In this document: positions 34,726 through 43,633 of the stretch, piece by piece
Position numbering within the stretch: position 1 is the stretch's first letter
How the letters are laid out: each line of letters starts with the position of its first letter
DNA from: Pseudomonas sp. ADAK18
Lineage (GTDB): Bacteria > Pseudomonadota > Gammaproteobacteria > Pseudomonadales > Pseudomonadaceae
Reading direction: 5' to 3'
Assembly (NCBI RefSeq): GCF_012935695.1
Contig: NZ_CP052859.1
Coordinates: 2,707,001-2,771,000, forward strand
DNA: 64,000 nucleotides
Position numbers and translations under genes: made by a program
The notes under the pieces: model-generated
What the model was told of the DNA's origin: nothing
Database searches by the model: none
The model's input: only the letters and a program-made list of their open reading frames with translations

Positions 34726-37128
34726 TCAGAACCCCACCGTCGCTGACACCAGCCATGTGCGCGGCGTCGACAAGGTCAACCCCGGGGCGCTGTCGGATGA
34801 AGTGGCCGCCGAAGCCCAATACGTAGTGTTCAACACGTTCTCCACGGTGGCGCGCAGGGTGATCTGCTTATCGTCCAGTTTGAAGGCGTAGCGTGCGCCG
34901 AGGTCATAGCGGTTCCAGCTGTCGATCTTCTGTTCGTTGGCCGGGTCCAGGTACTGTGAACCGGTGTGAATGGCGCGTGCGGTGAGCGTCAGGCCGTGCA
35001 GGCGTTCGATGTCCCACTCGGCACCGAGGTTGATGTTGGAGATGGGCGAACCGGTGCCGCGCTTGCCGTCGGTCAGGCCCTGAGCCGTCTTGGTTTGCTC
35101 GCTGTCCAGCAACATCACGCCACCGAGCAAACGCACGTGCTCAACCGGCTCGCCGAATACACTCAACTCCACGCCCTGGTTACGCAATTCACCGTTGGGC
35201 TTGAAGTTGTTCTGTTCATCGATGCCATACGCCGGCTGCTTGATGCGGAACACACTGGCGGTCATGCCGAAGCTGCCCATGTCGTACTTGGCACCGACTT
35301 CCACCTGCTTGCTTTTGGTCGGTGGGAAGATCGCGTTTTCATTATTGACCCCGCTTGAGGGTGCCGTCTCGCCCTGGCTCAAACCTTCCATGTAGTTGCT
35401 GTAGAGCGAGAACTGATCGGTGATCTTCACCACCAGTCCCAACGCAGGCGACAGTGCTTGCTCGTCGTATTCCGGCTGGTCCTTCACCCCGTTGCTCCAC
35501 GACGTCACCTCGACCTTTTGCAAACGCGCGCCCAAGGTCAACAGCACGCGATCGTCGAGAAAACTCAGGGTGTCGGCCAGCGCCAGGCTGGTGAAGCGGT
35601 CTTCGGTGTGGGTGCTGGTATCGAAGCGCACCGCCTTGCCGGGTTTAGGCAGTACAACCGGGTTGTAAAGGTTGCTTTTGCCTGGTGTATAGCGCTCGCC
35701 AGCGTTGTCGAAATCCATGTTGAAGCGGTTCAGGCTGACGTTGATCGTATGCCCTACCGGCCCGGTATTGAACCAGCTGCGAGCACCGACTGTGACGGTT
35801 TTGACCTCTTCATCACGGCGAAAACTGCGCGGTACAACCGTGAAATCACCGTTACTTTGGGTGCTCTGCACCCCATGGCGCAGGAAGTCATAGTTGCCTT
35901 TGCGCGCCCCCGCCGAGGCATAGACCATCAACGAGTCGTTGACATCAAATTCGCCGCGCACCGCGCCAAAGGTGTCCTTGGTATGGGCATAGGTCCAGGC
36001 CTGGGCGAAGTTGCGGCGGATGTCCTCGGCCTTGGGCATCACGCTACCCTTGGCGATCTCGACCCGTTCCTGAGGGGCATCGGCGGTGCGTTCCTGACGA
36101 CCGAGGTCAAGGGACAGACGCACTCGCTCCTTGCGCAAATCCAGGCCGATTACCGCCATTTCCCGATCGACGCTCTGGTGGTCCCACTCGGTATCACCGG
36201 ACTGTTTCACGCCGTTGAAACGCACGCCAAATTCCTGCTCGTCACCAAACCGCCGGCCAATGTCGACTGCGCCGCCAAACTGCCCGGCCGAGGCATAGCT
36301 GCCGGTAAATTCGGTGATCGGTACGTCGGTGGCGCGCTTGGGTTCGATATTGATAGTGCCGCCGACGCTGCCCCGTGGCGCAATGCCGCCGAGCAAGGAA
36401 CCCGGGCCTTTGAGGATGTCGACGCGCTCAACCATTTCCATGTCGATGGCATAGGTCGGCAGCACGCCGTACAGGCCGCCGTAGGACACATCACTGTTGA
36501 ACAGACTGAAACCACGCACGGAAAACTGCTCGAAACGCCCGCCTGCCGGGTTGGTGATACGCACCGAAGGATCGCTGGCGACCATCTCGCCGAGGGTCCG
36601 CGCCTGCAGGTTTTTCACGGCCTTGGCGGTATAGGACGTCTGGTTGAAGGGCGTGTCCAGGAAGTCGGCCTCGCCCAACATGCCCTGGGCGCCTTTGCGG
36701 GTGACTTGATCGCCGGCGTAGGTTTCAGCCACCGGCGTGTTGCCAACACCGAGAATCGACGTCGCGGGCAATTGGTAGGTACCGCTTTCCGGCGCCGGGA
36801 TCAGGGTGTAGGCACGATCCCCCACCGCCTGTAATTGCAGGCCGGAACCCTGGAGCAACCGGGAAAACCCCTCTTCCACGGCAAACTCGCCCCAGATCCC
36901 GGCGCTGTTATGGCCGCTGACCAGGGCTGGGTCCACCGACAGATTGACGCCGGCCAACCCGGCAAACCGGGTCAAGGCAGTGCCCAGGTTGCCGGCCGGC
37001 ACCTCATAGCTGCGTCGGGCCGCGTCCTCGGCCCAGCTCACAGCAACAAATAACGGGCTGGCACTCAGGCTCAGCAGCAGACTCAAGCGCCACAACGGGC
37101 GCAATGGCGATGGCGGGACGACGGGCAT
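34726..37128 (-). CDS. TonB-dependent siderophore receptor with signalling domain
   Basis: The 800-residue outer-membrane receptor imports a ferric siderophore with energy from TonB. After a signal peptide (about residues 1-33) is an STN signalling domain of 70-80 residues (YEVPAGNLGTALTRFAGLAGVNL to DRAYTLIPAP), which talks to an anti-sigma factor. Then come the plug (ARTLGEMVASDPSVRI, FSVRGFSLFNSD, VDILKGPGSLLGGIAPRGSVGGTIN) and a barrel ending in a terminal phenylalanine (TVGF). The plug layout is that of FpvA/FhuE/FoxA-type hydroxamate receptors. It follows a FecR/FecI pair in the usual order. Confidence 0.92.
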   Translation of the reverse strand: MPVVPPSPLRPLWRLSLLLSLSASPLFVAVSWAEDAARRSYEVPAGNLGTALTRFAGLAGVNLSVDPALVSGHNSAGIWGEFAVEEGFSRLLQGSGLQLQAVGDRAYTLIPAPESGTYQLPATSILGVGNTPVAETYAGDQVTRKGAQGMLGEADFLDTPFNQTSYTAKAVKNLQARTLGEMVASDPSVRITNPAGGRFEQFSVRGFSLFNSDVSYGGLYGVLPTYAIDMEMVERVDILKGPGSLLGGIAPRGSVGGTINIEPKRATDVPITEFTGSYASAGQFGGAVDIGRRFGDEQEFGVRFNGVKQSGDTEWDHQSVDREMAVIGLDLRKERVRLSLDLGRQERTADAPQERVEIAKGSVMPKAEDIRRNFAQAWTYAHTKDTFGAVRGEFDVNDSLMVYASAGARKGNYDFLRHGVQSTQSNGDFTVVPRSFRRDEEVKTVTVGARSWFNTGPVGHTINVSLNRFNMDFDNAGERYTPGKSNLYNPVVLPKPGKAVRFDTSTHTEDRFTSLALADTLSFLDDRVLLTLGARLQKVEVTSWSNGVKDQPEYDEQALSPALGLVVKITDQFSLYSNYMEGLSQGETAPSSGVNNENAIFPPTKSKQVEVGAKYDMGSFGMTASVFRIKQPAYGIDEQNNFKPNGELRNQGVELSVFGEPVEHVRLLGGVMLLDSEQTKTAQGLTDGKRGTGSPISNINLGAEWDIERLHGLTLTARAIHTGSQYLDPANEQKIDSWNRYDLGARYAFKLDDKQITLRATVENVLNTTYWASAATSSDSAPGLTLSTPRTWLVSATVGF

Positions 37129-37195
37129 TGAAGAGGCTCTCTGTTTTCGTTCACTTGCCTTGGATGACAGGCGAGGTGAAAAAAAGGGACAGCCC

Positions 37196-38140
37196 TCAGG
37201 CACGTTTTTTACTCGGCATCAACGTCACCCAATAGCGCGTACGCGATTGCACTTGCAACGGCAGGGTCGAAGCCAGCAAGGCAAGAATGCGATCCGTGTC
37301 TTCCAGGCGAAAACTGCCGGTCACCCGCAACGGCTCAAGGGCCGGATCCCAGCGCAATACACCCGGGCGATAACGCTCAAGCTCACGCAGGAAGTCCCCC
37401 AATGGCTGGTCCTGCGCCGTCAGGACACCGTCCTGCCAGCCCAGTGTCTGCGTGTCGAACCGCGTCATCACCCCTAGGCCCGTGGTCAGCAGGTGCACTT
37501 GTTGCCCGGCTTGCACGATCGAGTCCTGCCCACGTAAATCGCGCACCTGCACCGTACCTTTGTAGACCGACACCCGGCACCCGGAGGACAGTTGGCGCAC
37601 ACAGACATCCGCTTCACCAACACTGACTTGCCCATAACGCGTCTGCACCCTCAACGCCGCGTCACCCGGCACCTTCAACGCCAGCTCACCTTCCACCAGC
37701 GTCAGCCGTCGTTGCGCCCAATCAACATCCACTGCACTGGCCGTATTGAGCTGCAGGCGACTGCCCTCTGCCAGTTGCACACGTTTACGCTCACCCGTGG
37801 CGGTGTGCAGGTCGGCGCGCCAAACATCGATCGGCAATTGCCGACTGAGCAACCACGCCGCCGGCACCACGGCCACCACACCCAGGGCGCGCTTGAGCAC
37901 GGCACGTCGTCCCGGTTGCGGGCGGTCCAGGCTGGCCATGGCTAAGGCCTGGGGCAATTCGGCAAAGCGTTGGCGCAGTAATTGCGCCTTTTGCCACGCC
38001 TGTTCGTGACTGGAATGGCCGTCCCGCCATCGCTGCAAACCGGCATGATCGCGCTCGGTGGCACTGCCCGATTCAAGCAACGCTAACCACTGCGCGGCTG
38101 CGCGAGCGACCTCACGCACTTGCGTAGAAGGCTCTGTCAC
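37196..38140 (-). CDS. FecR-like anti-sigma factor / sigma regulator
   Basis: The 314-residue inner-membrane protein starts with a GTG that overlaps the sigma factor's stop (GTGA). The cytoplasmic N-terminus has AAQWLALLESGSATERDHAGLQRWRDGHSSHEQAW, the FecR sigma-binding region. One membrane helix is at about residues 82-100 (RALGVVAVVPAAWLLSRQL). The periplasmic part has the FecR domain (LHTATGERKRVQLAEGSRLQLNTASAVDVD) and a C-terminal STN-contacting domain. It relays siderophore binding from the receptor to the sigma factor. Confidence 0.92.
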   Translation of the reverse strand: MTEPSTQVREVARAAAQWLALLESGSATERDHAGLQRWRDGHSSHEQAWQKAQLLRQRFAELPQALAMASLDRPQPGRRAVLKRALGVVAVVPAAWLLSRQLPIDVWRADLHTATGERKRVQLAEGSRLQLNTASAVDVDWAQRRLTLVEGELALKVPGDAALRVQTRYGQVSVGEADVCVRQLSSGCRVSVYKGTVQVRDLRGQDSIVQAGQQVHLLTTGLGVMTRFDTQTLGWQDGVLTAQDQPLGDFLRELERYRPGVLRWDPALEPLRVTGSFRLEDTDRILALLASTLPLQVQSRTRYWVTLMPSKKRA

Positions 38141-38655
38141 AGCTCCACCAGCAAGCAATGCTCATACGCGTGGGCCATGTAGCGTTTTACCGTACGCTCG
38201 GACACCTTGAGCCGCTCGGCAATCTCCCGATAAGCCAGGCCTTCCAGTTGGCTCCAGAGAAACGCCCGCCTGACCATCGGCGCCAGTCCATCGAGCAACT
38301 CATCCAGGGCCTGCAGGGTTTCCAACAGCAACCAACGCTGCTCGGGGGACGGCACACAGTCCTCAGGCAAGCGTGCCAAGGCATTCAGATAAGCCTGCTC
38401 CAGGCTGCGCCGTTGATGAAAATTGACCAGCAGACGCTTGCCAACCGTCACCAGGTAGGCTCGTGGTTCCTGTAATTGCGCGATCGGCTGGGCGCTGGCG
38501 AGTACCCGCAGAAAAGTATCCTGACTCAGGTCGGCCGCATCCCAGGCATTGCCCAACCGCCGCCGCAGCCAGCTTTCGAGCCAGCTGCGATGATCACGGT
38601 ACAAGGTATGGAGACTGGACTCAGGGAGGTGCGTCGGCATTACAGCATCATTCAT
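38137..38655 (-). CDS. ECF sigma factor, FecI-like (iron starvation)
   Basis: The 172-residue sigma factor has region 2 (LYRDHRSWLESWLRRRLGNAWDAADLSQDTFLRVL) and region 4 (LDGLAPMVRRAFLWSQLEGLAYREIAERLKVSERTVKRYMAHAYEHCL). It directs transcription of the TonB receptor gene. A Fur-like palindrome lies just upstream of its start, so the sigma gene should be made only when iron is low. Translation is coupled to fecR by overlap. Confidence 0.93.
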   Translation of the reverse strand: MNDAVMPTHLPESSLHTLYRDHRSWLESWLRRRLGNAWDAADLSQDTFLRVLASAQPIAQLQEPRAYLVTVGKRLLVNFHQRRSLEQAYLNALARLPEDCVPSPEQRWLLLETLQALDELLDGLAPMVRRAFLWSQLEGLAYREIAERLKVSERTVKRYMAHAYEHCLLVEL

Positions 38656-38682
38656 GGCAAACAGACCTGCGCGGCGCGAGTT

Positions 38683-38698
38683 AATCTCAAATGAGATT
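38683..38698 (-). promoter_or_regulatory. Fur-box-like palindrome upstream of the sigma factor gene
   Basis: AATCTCA-AA-TGAGATT is a perfect 7+2+7 dyad followed by CATTC, 28 bases before the sigma factor start. Fur boxes are AT-rich dyads built on GATAAT/ATTATC units, and this one has the right size and place. Iron-Fur repression is inferred. Confidence 0.6.
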
Positions 38699-38751
38699 CA
38701 TTCTATTTAATATCCCGCCGGCACACCATGTTCTTTTCAATGCCCTGCCCG

Positions 38752-39372
38752 TCAGTCGCCCTGTACTTCACCATCAAACACTTGCCCACGCCCCACCGCA
38801 CTGCCCGGTTTGAGCACCGCGCCCGGCGCCAATACCCCATTGGCACCGACCCGGCACTGATCCCCCAATAGCGCGCCAAACTTGTCGCACCCGGTGCGCT
38901 GCAGAAGACCGTCGATGCGCACCAGCACCTCCTTGTCCACCCGTTCGTTGCGGTAGTTGGCGACGATACTGCCGGCCTCCAGATTGACCCCAACACCCAG
39001 CACCGAATCCCCGACAAAGTTGAAATGCGCCAGTTTGCTGCCCTTGAACACAAACGAGGTTTTCAACTCGGCACCGGGCCCGAAGATGCAACCTTCATCC
39101 ACCCAGCAACCGCCCCGCAGATACGCACCGGCGGCAATAAAACAGTGAGCACCAATGATCAGCGGGCCCTTGAGTACGGCGCCGGTCTCCACTGTGGCTG
39201 AGCGATGGACGGCGATATCGTCCTGGATGTCGTAGTCGGCAGCGGGCAGCCCGGCCAACAGTTGCCGGACAATGGCGGGCGCCTGGGTTATCAGGTCCCA
39301 CGGAGCCAGGTCGGCCCAGGGCGCCAGCGCCGAATCGGCAATATGCGGGATGTAATCAGTGAGTCGAATCAA
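38752..39372 (-). CDS. left-handed beta-helix (hexapeptide) transferase-like protein
   Basis: The 206-residue protein has a short helical start (LTDYIPHIADSALAPWADLAPWDLI) and then many hexapeptide repeats: AVHRSATVETGAVLKGPLIIGAHCFIAAGAYLRGG, GCIFGPGAELKTSFVFKGSKLAHFNFVGDSVLGVGVNLEAGSIVAN. This is the LbH fold of acyl- and acetyltransferases, close to the C-terminal part of GlmU, but without a nucleotidyltransferase domain. The substrate is unknown. It is divergent from the sodium symporter gene. Confidence 0.75.
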   Translation of the reverse strand: MIRLTDYIPHIADSALAPWADLAPWDLITQAPAIVRQLLAGLPAADYDIQDDIAVHRSATVETGAVLKGPLIIGAHCFIAAGAYLRGGCWVDEGCIFGPGAELKTSFVFKGSKLAHFNFVGDSVLGVGVNLEAGSIVANYRNERVDKEVLVRIDGLLQRTGCDKFGALLGDQCRVGANGVLAPGAVLKPGSAVGRGQVFDGEVQGD

Positions 39373-39552
39373 GGTCGAGCCCTCTACGGATCAGAGAAGC
39401 CCGGAACGCTAGCATGTGGATTATTGAAAGGGTACCTGCCGCGCTTGATCAATACCTAATAAGCATCAAACCATACTCGTTCGATATTAGACGAGAGCAA
39501 AACCTAGGGAGGAAACTAGCGCCAACTATAAAAATACTTAAAGAGTATCAAG

Positions 39553-40956
39553 ATGCCCACCCACTCCTCCTGGATCGTCCTGTCCATTACCGGCCTGTAC
39601 ATGCTCAGCCTGGCGCTGATCAGTTATGGCGTACGCCGCCATTCGCGCAGCGCCACCAACTACACCACCGGCGGCGGACATTTCCCGGCGTTTCTGATTG
39701 GCTTTCTGATGCTCTCCGAATTCATCGGTACCGCCGTGAGCATCGGCACCGCCCAGACCGGTTTCAAGGTAGGTATCTCGGCCGCCTGGAACCTGTTCGC
39801 CCTGGCCCTGGGTTTTGTGCTCTTCGCCTGGTTGCTGGCGCGCAAATACAAAGAGTTGGGAGACAACACCATCTCTGGCGTGCTCGCACGTAACTACGGC
39901 CAACGCACCCGCTTCGCGACCTCGATCATCACCATCTTTGCCCTGGAGATCGTCGCGGTATCTATCTATGCCAGTGGCGGCGCGGTATTGGCCAGCGTGA
40001 TGCAAGTAGACCGGACCCTGGCGATTGTCATTGTCGGCGTGGTCTCGGTGCTGTACGTGAGCATTGGCGGCATGCGCTCGGTGATCTACACCAACTTCGT
40101 CCATGCCGCCTTGAAGTACCTGGGCGTGGGACTGGCCCTGTGGTTCGGCCTCAAACAAGTGGGTGGCATCGGCCAGTTGCAAGCGCAGTTGCCTGACAGA
40201 ATGTTCGACTGGACCGCCATCGGTTGGGGCCAGATCATCGCCTGGATGATTGCCGGCATCGGCTCGATCTTCTCTACCCAGTACGTGATCCAGGCGGTGA
40301 ACACCGTCAGTCATGCAGGCAAGGCTCAGCGAGCCTGTTTTTATGTGGCGATCCTGATGGTGCCGTTCGGCATCGGTGCCGCGTTGATCGGCATGTGCAG
40401 CGCCGTGCTGTTTCCCAACGTCGACTCGCTGCAAGCCTTCCCTACGCTGATCGCCAGCATGGACCAACTGACCGCTGGGCTTGTGGTCGCAGGGCTGGCC
40501 GGCTCGCTCTTCGGCACCATCTCGGCGGTGAGCATGGGCTCCGCCACGTTGCTGTTGCGGGACTTCTACGAGCCCTGGTTCAACCCGGAAAAAAGCGATG
40601 CCAAATCCCTGCGCTTCGTGCGCCTGGCAACCATTGCTGTCGGTCTGTTACCGATTGCCTTGGCGCTGACCTCGGACAAGGTGCTGATGATCGCCTTCCT
40701 CGGCAAGGCCCTACGCGCCTCCCTCGCCGTATTGGTATTGATGGTGTTTTATGCGCCGAAATTCGGCACCGCAACGGGCGCGTTCCTCAGCATCGTCGCC
40801 TCCCTGGTGGCGACGGTGGGCTGGTTCCTCGCCGGTAATCCGTGGGGCATTGATAACGCCTACATCGCACTGTTCACGCCGCTGATCATCATGGGCATCA
40901 GCCATGTGACACGACGCAAGACGCCGGCCGAGCCACTGGTGCAAGCCACGAGCTGA
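39553..40956 (+). CDS. sodium:solute symporter (SSS family)
   Basis: The 467-residue inner-membrane transporter has about thirteen helices. Features are NYTTGGGHFPAFLIGFLMLSEFIGTAVSIGTAQTGF at the first helices, ISAAWNLFALALGF, GGMRSVIYTNFVHAALKYLGVG in the SSS signature region, and STQYVIQAVNTVSHAGKAQRA. It uses the sodium gradient to import a solute. A serine/threonine dehydratase gene starts 36 bases later, so an amino acid is a possible cargo. The 180-base upstream gap holds CTCGT/ACGAG arms at about 39476 and a GGAGG site, and no gene. Confidence 0.88.
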   Translation: MPTHSSWIVLSITGLYMLSLALISYGVRRHSRSATNYTTGGGHFPAFLIGFLMLSEFIGTAVSIGTAQTGFKVGISAAWNLFALALGFVLFAWLLARKYKELGDNTISGVLARNYGQRTRFATSIITIFALEIVAVSIYASGGAVLASVMQVDRTLAIVIVGVVSVLYVSIGGMRSVIYTNFVHAALKYLGVGLALWFGLKQVGGIGQLQAQLPDRMFDWTAIGWGQIIAWMIAGIGSIFSTQYVIQAVNTVSHAGKAQRACFYVAILMVPFGIGAALIGMCSAVLFPNVDSLQAFPTLIASMDQLTAGLVVAGLAGSLFGTISAVSMGSATLLLRDFYEPWFNPEKSDAKSLRFVRLATIAVGLLPIALALTSDKVLMIAFLGKALRASLAVLVLMVFYAPKFGTATGAFLSIVASLVATVGWFLAGNPWGIDNAYIALFTPLIIMGISHVTRRKTPAEPLVQATS

Positions 40957-40992
40957 TGTACGATAGCGCTCTACCAATAAGGAAATTGCCCA

Positions 40993-41907
40993 ATGCTGCC
41001 GATTCGCACCCCATTGATTCTGCACCCTGGCCTCTCCACCCCAGGCCGGCGGATCTGGCTCAAACTGGAAAACCTGCAACCCTGTGGTTCGTTCAAGCTG
41101 CGCGGGATGAACACTCTGTGTGCCTATGCGGCGAGCCAGGGCAAGACCACGGTGGTCTGCCCTTCCGGTGGCAATGCCGGACTGGCGACGGCCTTTGCGG
41201 CACGTGGCCTGGGCTTGCAGGCGCGGATCGTGGTGCCGACCACCACACCTGAAGCGACCCGGGCCCGTATTCAACGCGCCGGTGCCGAAGTGATCGTGCA
41301 CGGTGACCTTTGGGATGAGTCCAATCAGCTTGCCTTGAAATTGGCTGAAACTCCGGATGCCCTGTATGTACCGGCCTTCGATCATCCGCTGCTGTGGGAA
41401 GGCCATAGCCGCATGATCGACGAGGTTCTGGAGGACTGCCCTCACGTCGGCGCCATCGTCACCTCCGTGGGCGGTGGTGGACTGCTCGCGGGTGTGCTGA
41501 CGGGGCTTGAACGTCATGGGCGTTATGACTGCAAGGTGATCGCGTGTGAAACGGCAGGCGCGGCGTCGTTTGCTGCCGCTGTGGAGGCTGGGCGGCCGGT
41601 GCGGTTGGCGAAGATTGATACGGTTGCCAAGTCCCTGGCAGCGACCCAGGTTGCGGCATGGCCGGTAGAGCATATCGTCAAATTTGCCCATCAGTGCGTG
41701 GTGCTCAGTGATGCCGAGGCGATGATGGGCGTTGCGCGTTACGCCGATGATTTGCGCCAATTGGTGGAGCCGGCATGTGGAGTGTCGTTGGCGGTGGCGT
41801 ATCTGGATCACCCGGCGATTGCCGGGGTTGAGGATGTGGTGGTGATTGTGTGTGGTGGGGTGAGTATCAGTGCAGAAACGGTCGCGCAGTGGCAACAAAA
41901 CGACTGA
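40993..41907 (+). CDS. PLP-dependent serine/threonine dehydratase
   Basis: The 304-residue fold-type II PLP enzyme should deaminate L-serine or L-threonine to a keto acid. The PLP lysine is Lys35 in QPCGSFKLRGMN. The substrate loop is CPSGGNAGLATAFAARGLG near 54, the phosphate-binding Gly turn is SVGGGGLLAGVL near 157, and the end VVIVCGGVSIS resembles the cysteine-containing site of SDH-type serine dehydratases. It follows the sodium symporter as a likely operon partner. Confidence 0.85.
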   Translation: MLPIRTPLILHPGLSTPGRRIWLKLENLQPCGSFKLRGMNTLCAYAASQGKTTVVCPSGGNAGLATAFAARGLGLQARIVVPTTTPEATRARIQRAGAEVIVHGDLWDESNQLALKLAETPDALYVPAFDHPLLWEGHSRMIDEVLEDCPHVGAIVTSVGGGGLLAGVLTGLERHGRYDCKVIACETAGAASFAAAVEAGRPVRLAKIDTVAKSLAATQVAAWPVEHIVKFAHQCVVLSDAEAMMGVARYADDLRQLVEPACGVSLAVAYLDHPAIAGVEDVVVIVCGGVSISAETVAQWQQND

Positions 41908-41918
41908 CACACTTGGCC

Positions 41919-41952
41919 CCTGTGGCGAGGGGGCTTGTCCCCTCGCCACAGG
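41919..41952. terminator. class A REP-derived perfect hairpin between convergent genes
   Basis: CCTGTGGCGAGGGG and CCCCTCGCCACAGG flank GCTTGT: a perfect 14-pair stem with a 6-base loop. It stands 12 bases past the dehydratase stop and 2 bases before the GMC oxidoreductase stop. It is the minimal form of the class A REP and probably serves as a bidirectional terminator. Confidence 0.7.
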
Positions 41953-41953
41953 T

Positions 41954-43573
41954 TTAGCGCTCGCCAGCATCCTGCAAAATAAGATCCGCGCCCTTCTCCG
42001 CCACCATCAGCACCGCTGCATGGGTATTCCCTGAGGTCACATTCGGGAAAATCGACGCATCGACAATCCGCAGCCCCTGCATCCCATGCACCTTCAAGCG
42101 TTTGTCCACCACCGACACCTGCGGGTCCGAGCCCATGGCGCAAGACCCGCACAGGTGGTAGATCGAACCGCTGTTCTCACGGAAGTACTGCAGCATCTGC
42201 TCGTCGCTTTCCACCGCCGCCCCCGGCAAGACTTCATCCACGGTAATGCCCTTGAGTGCCGGGGCCTGCATGATCTTGCGCATCAGCCGGCTGCCCTGGA
42301 CAACCTCATCGATGTCCTTTTGAGTGGTCAGGTAATTGGGGTCGATCAACGCTGCATCCCGTGGATTTTTCGAGGCGATGCGAATGCTCCCACGGCTGGT
42401 AGGCCGGCATGGGTTGAAGCACAGCAGGAAGCCTGAATACGGCTCGGGCTTGAGGCTGGCCTTGTTGCTTTTCGGAATCTGGTACGACAACGGGTTGAAG
42501 TACAACTGCAGGTTGGGATGCGCCTGTTCTTCGTTCCCGCGAAAGAACCCGCCCGCCTGGTTGACGCTCATGGCCAACGCCCCCTTGCGGGTCAGCAGGT
42601 ACTTGAGGCCCAGCTTCAACTGGCCGAACAACGAACTGAGTTCGTCGTTCAGGGTCGGGATATTGGCCTTGTAGTAGTAACTGGCACACAGGTGATCCTG
42701 CAGGTTCTGCCCCACCGCCGGCAGGTGTTTGACCAGCGGGATATCGTGTTCAGCCAGCAGTTGCTGATCGGCAACACCTGACAGTTGCAGGATCTTCGGC
42801 GTATCCACGGCGCCGGCACACAGGATCACTTCCTTGCGCGCGCTGAAGGTACGCACCACACCGTGCTGAGTAACCGCAATGCCGGTGGCGCGTTGCTGGT
42901 CGTCGAACAGCACCCGGTCCACCAGCGCGTAGTGCTCCAGGGTCAGGTTCGGCCGACTCAAGGCTGGATGCAGATGGGCAAAACTGCTGGAGCAACGCTC
43001 GCCGTTACGGGTGTTGACGTCATAGATGCCGGCACCTTCAAAGTTCGGCCCGTTGAAGTCGTCGCTATGGGCATAACCCAATTGCTCGCAGCCTTTGAGA
43101 AACACATCGCAAATGGCGTGGGTCTGGCCCTTCATGGGCGTGATGCTGATGGGGCCACTGCCGCCGTGGTACTGGGTGTCACCCAGCGGGTGACTCTCCA
43201 GTTTGCGAAAGTACGGCAGCACATCGTCAAAGCCCCAGCCGTCGTTGCCATTGGCGGCCCAGTCGTTGAAGTCATGGGCCTGGCCGCGCACGTAGATCAT
43301 CGCGTTGATCGAGCCTGAGCCACCCTGCACCTTGCCGCGCGGGGCATAGATGGCGCGGTCGGCCAGTTGTTTTTGCGGCTGGCTGTAATACATCCAGTTG
43401 AAGGTCGGGTTGTAATACATCTTGGCGAAGCCGACCGGGATCTTGAACCACCAGGAGCTGTCCTTGCCGCCGGCCTCCAGCAGCAACACCGAATATTGCC
43501 CACTCGCGGACAAGCGGTTGGCGAGGATGCAACCTGCGGCGCCAGCGCCGGCGATGATGTAGTCGTAAGTCAT
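41954..43573 (-). CDS. GMC-family FAD oxidoreductase (choline/alcohol dehydrogenase-like)
   Basis: The 539-residue flavoenzyme oxidises an alcohol or sugar. The N-terminal FAD fold is YIIAGAGAAGCILANRLSASGQ (residues 4-25). The GMC signature 1 is GGSGSINAMIYVRGQAHDFNDW near 84 and signature 2 is GAVDTPKILQLSGV near 256. The C-terminal active site shows IYHLCGSCAMG and TSGNTHAAVLMVAEKGADLI, giving the His/Asn (or His) pair. It is the last gene of a four-gene catabolic unit, 60 bases after the enolase-superfamily dehydratase. Confidence 0.9.
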   Translation of the reverse strand: MTYDYIIAGAGAAGCILANRLSASGQYSVLLLEAGGKDSSWWFKIPVGFAKMYYNPTFNWMYYSQPQKQLADRAIYAPRGKVQGGSGSINAMIYVRGQAHDFNDWAANGNDGWGFDDVLPYFRKLESHPLGDTQYHGGSGPISITPMKGQTHAICDVFLKGCEQLGYAHSDDFNGPNFEGAGIYDVNTRNGERCSSSFAHLHPALSRPNLTLEHYALVDRVLFDDQQRATGIAVTQHGVVRTFSARKEVILCAGAVDTPKILQLSGVADQQLLAEHDIPLVKHLPAVGQNLQDHLCASYYYKANIPTLNDELSSLFGQLKLGLKYLLTRKGALAMSVNQAGGFFRGNEEQAHPNLQLYFNPLSYQIPKSNKASLKPEPYSGFLLCFNPCRPTSRGSIRIASKNPRDAALIDPNYLTTQKDIDEVVQGSRLMRKIMQAPALKGITVDEVLPGAAVESDEQMLQYFRENSGSIYHLCGSCAMGSDPQVSVVDKRLKVHGMQGLRIVDASIFPNVTSGNTHAAVLMVAEKGADLILQDAGER

Positions 43574-43633
43574 GCACAGTTACCGCGTAAGTCGTTTTTA
43601 CAGAACCCGCCCGTTGGAGAGCGGGACAGCTCA

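Noticed and set aside
35458..36834. 458-codon open frame opposite the TonB receptor
   Set aside because: The receptor frame has signal peptide, STN, plug and barrel motifs. The antisense frame has none.
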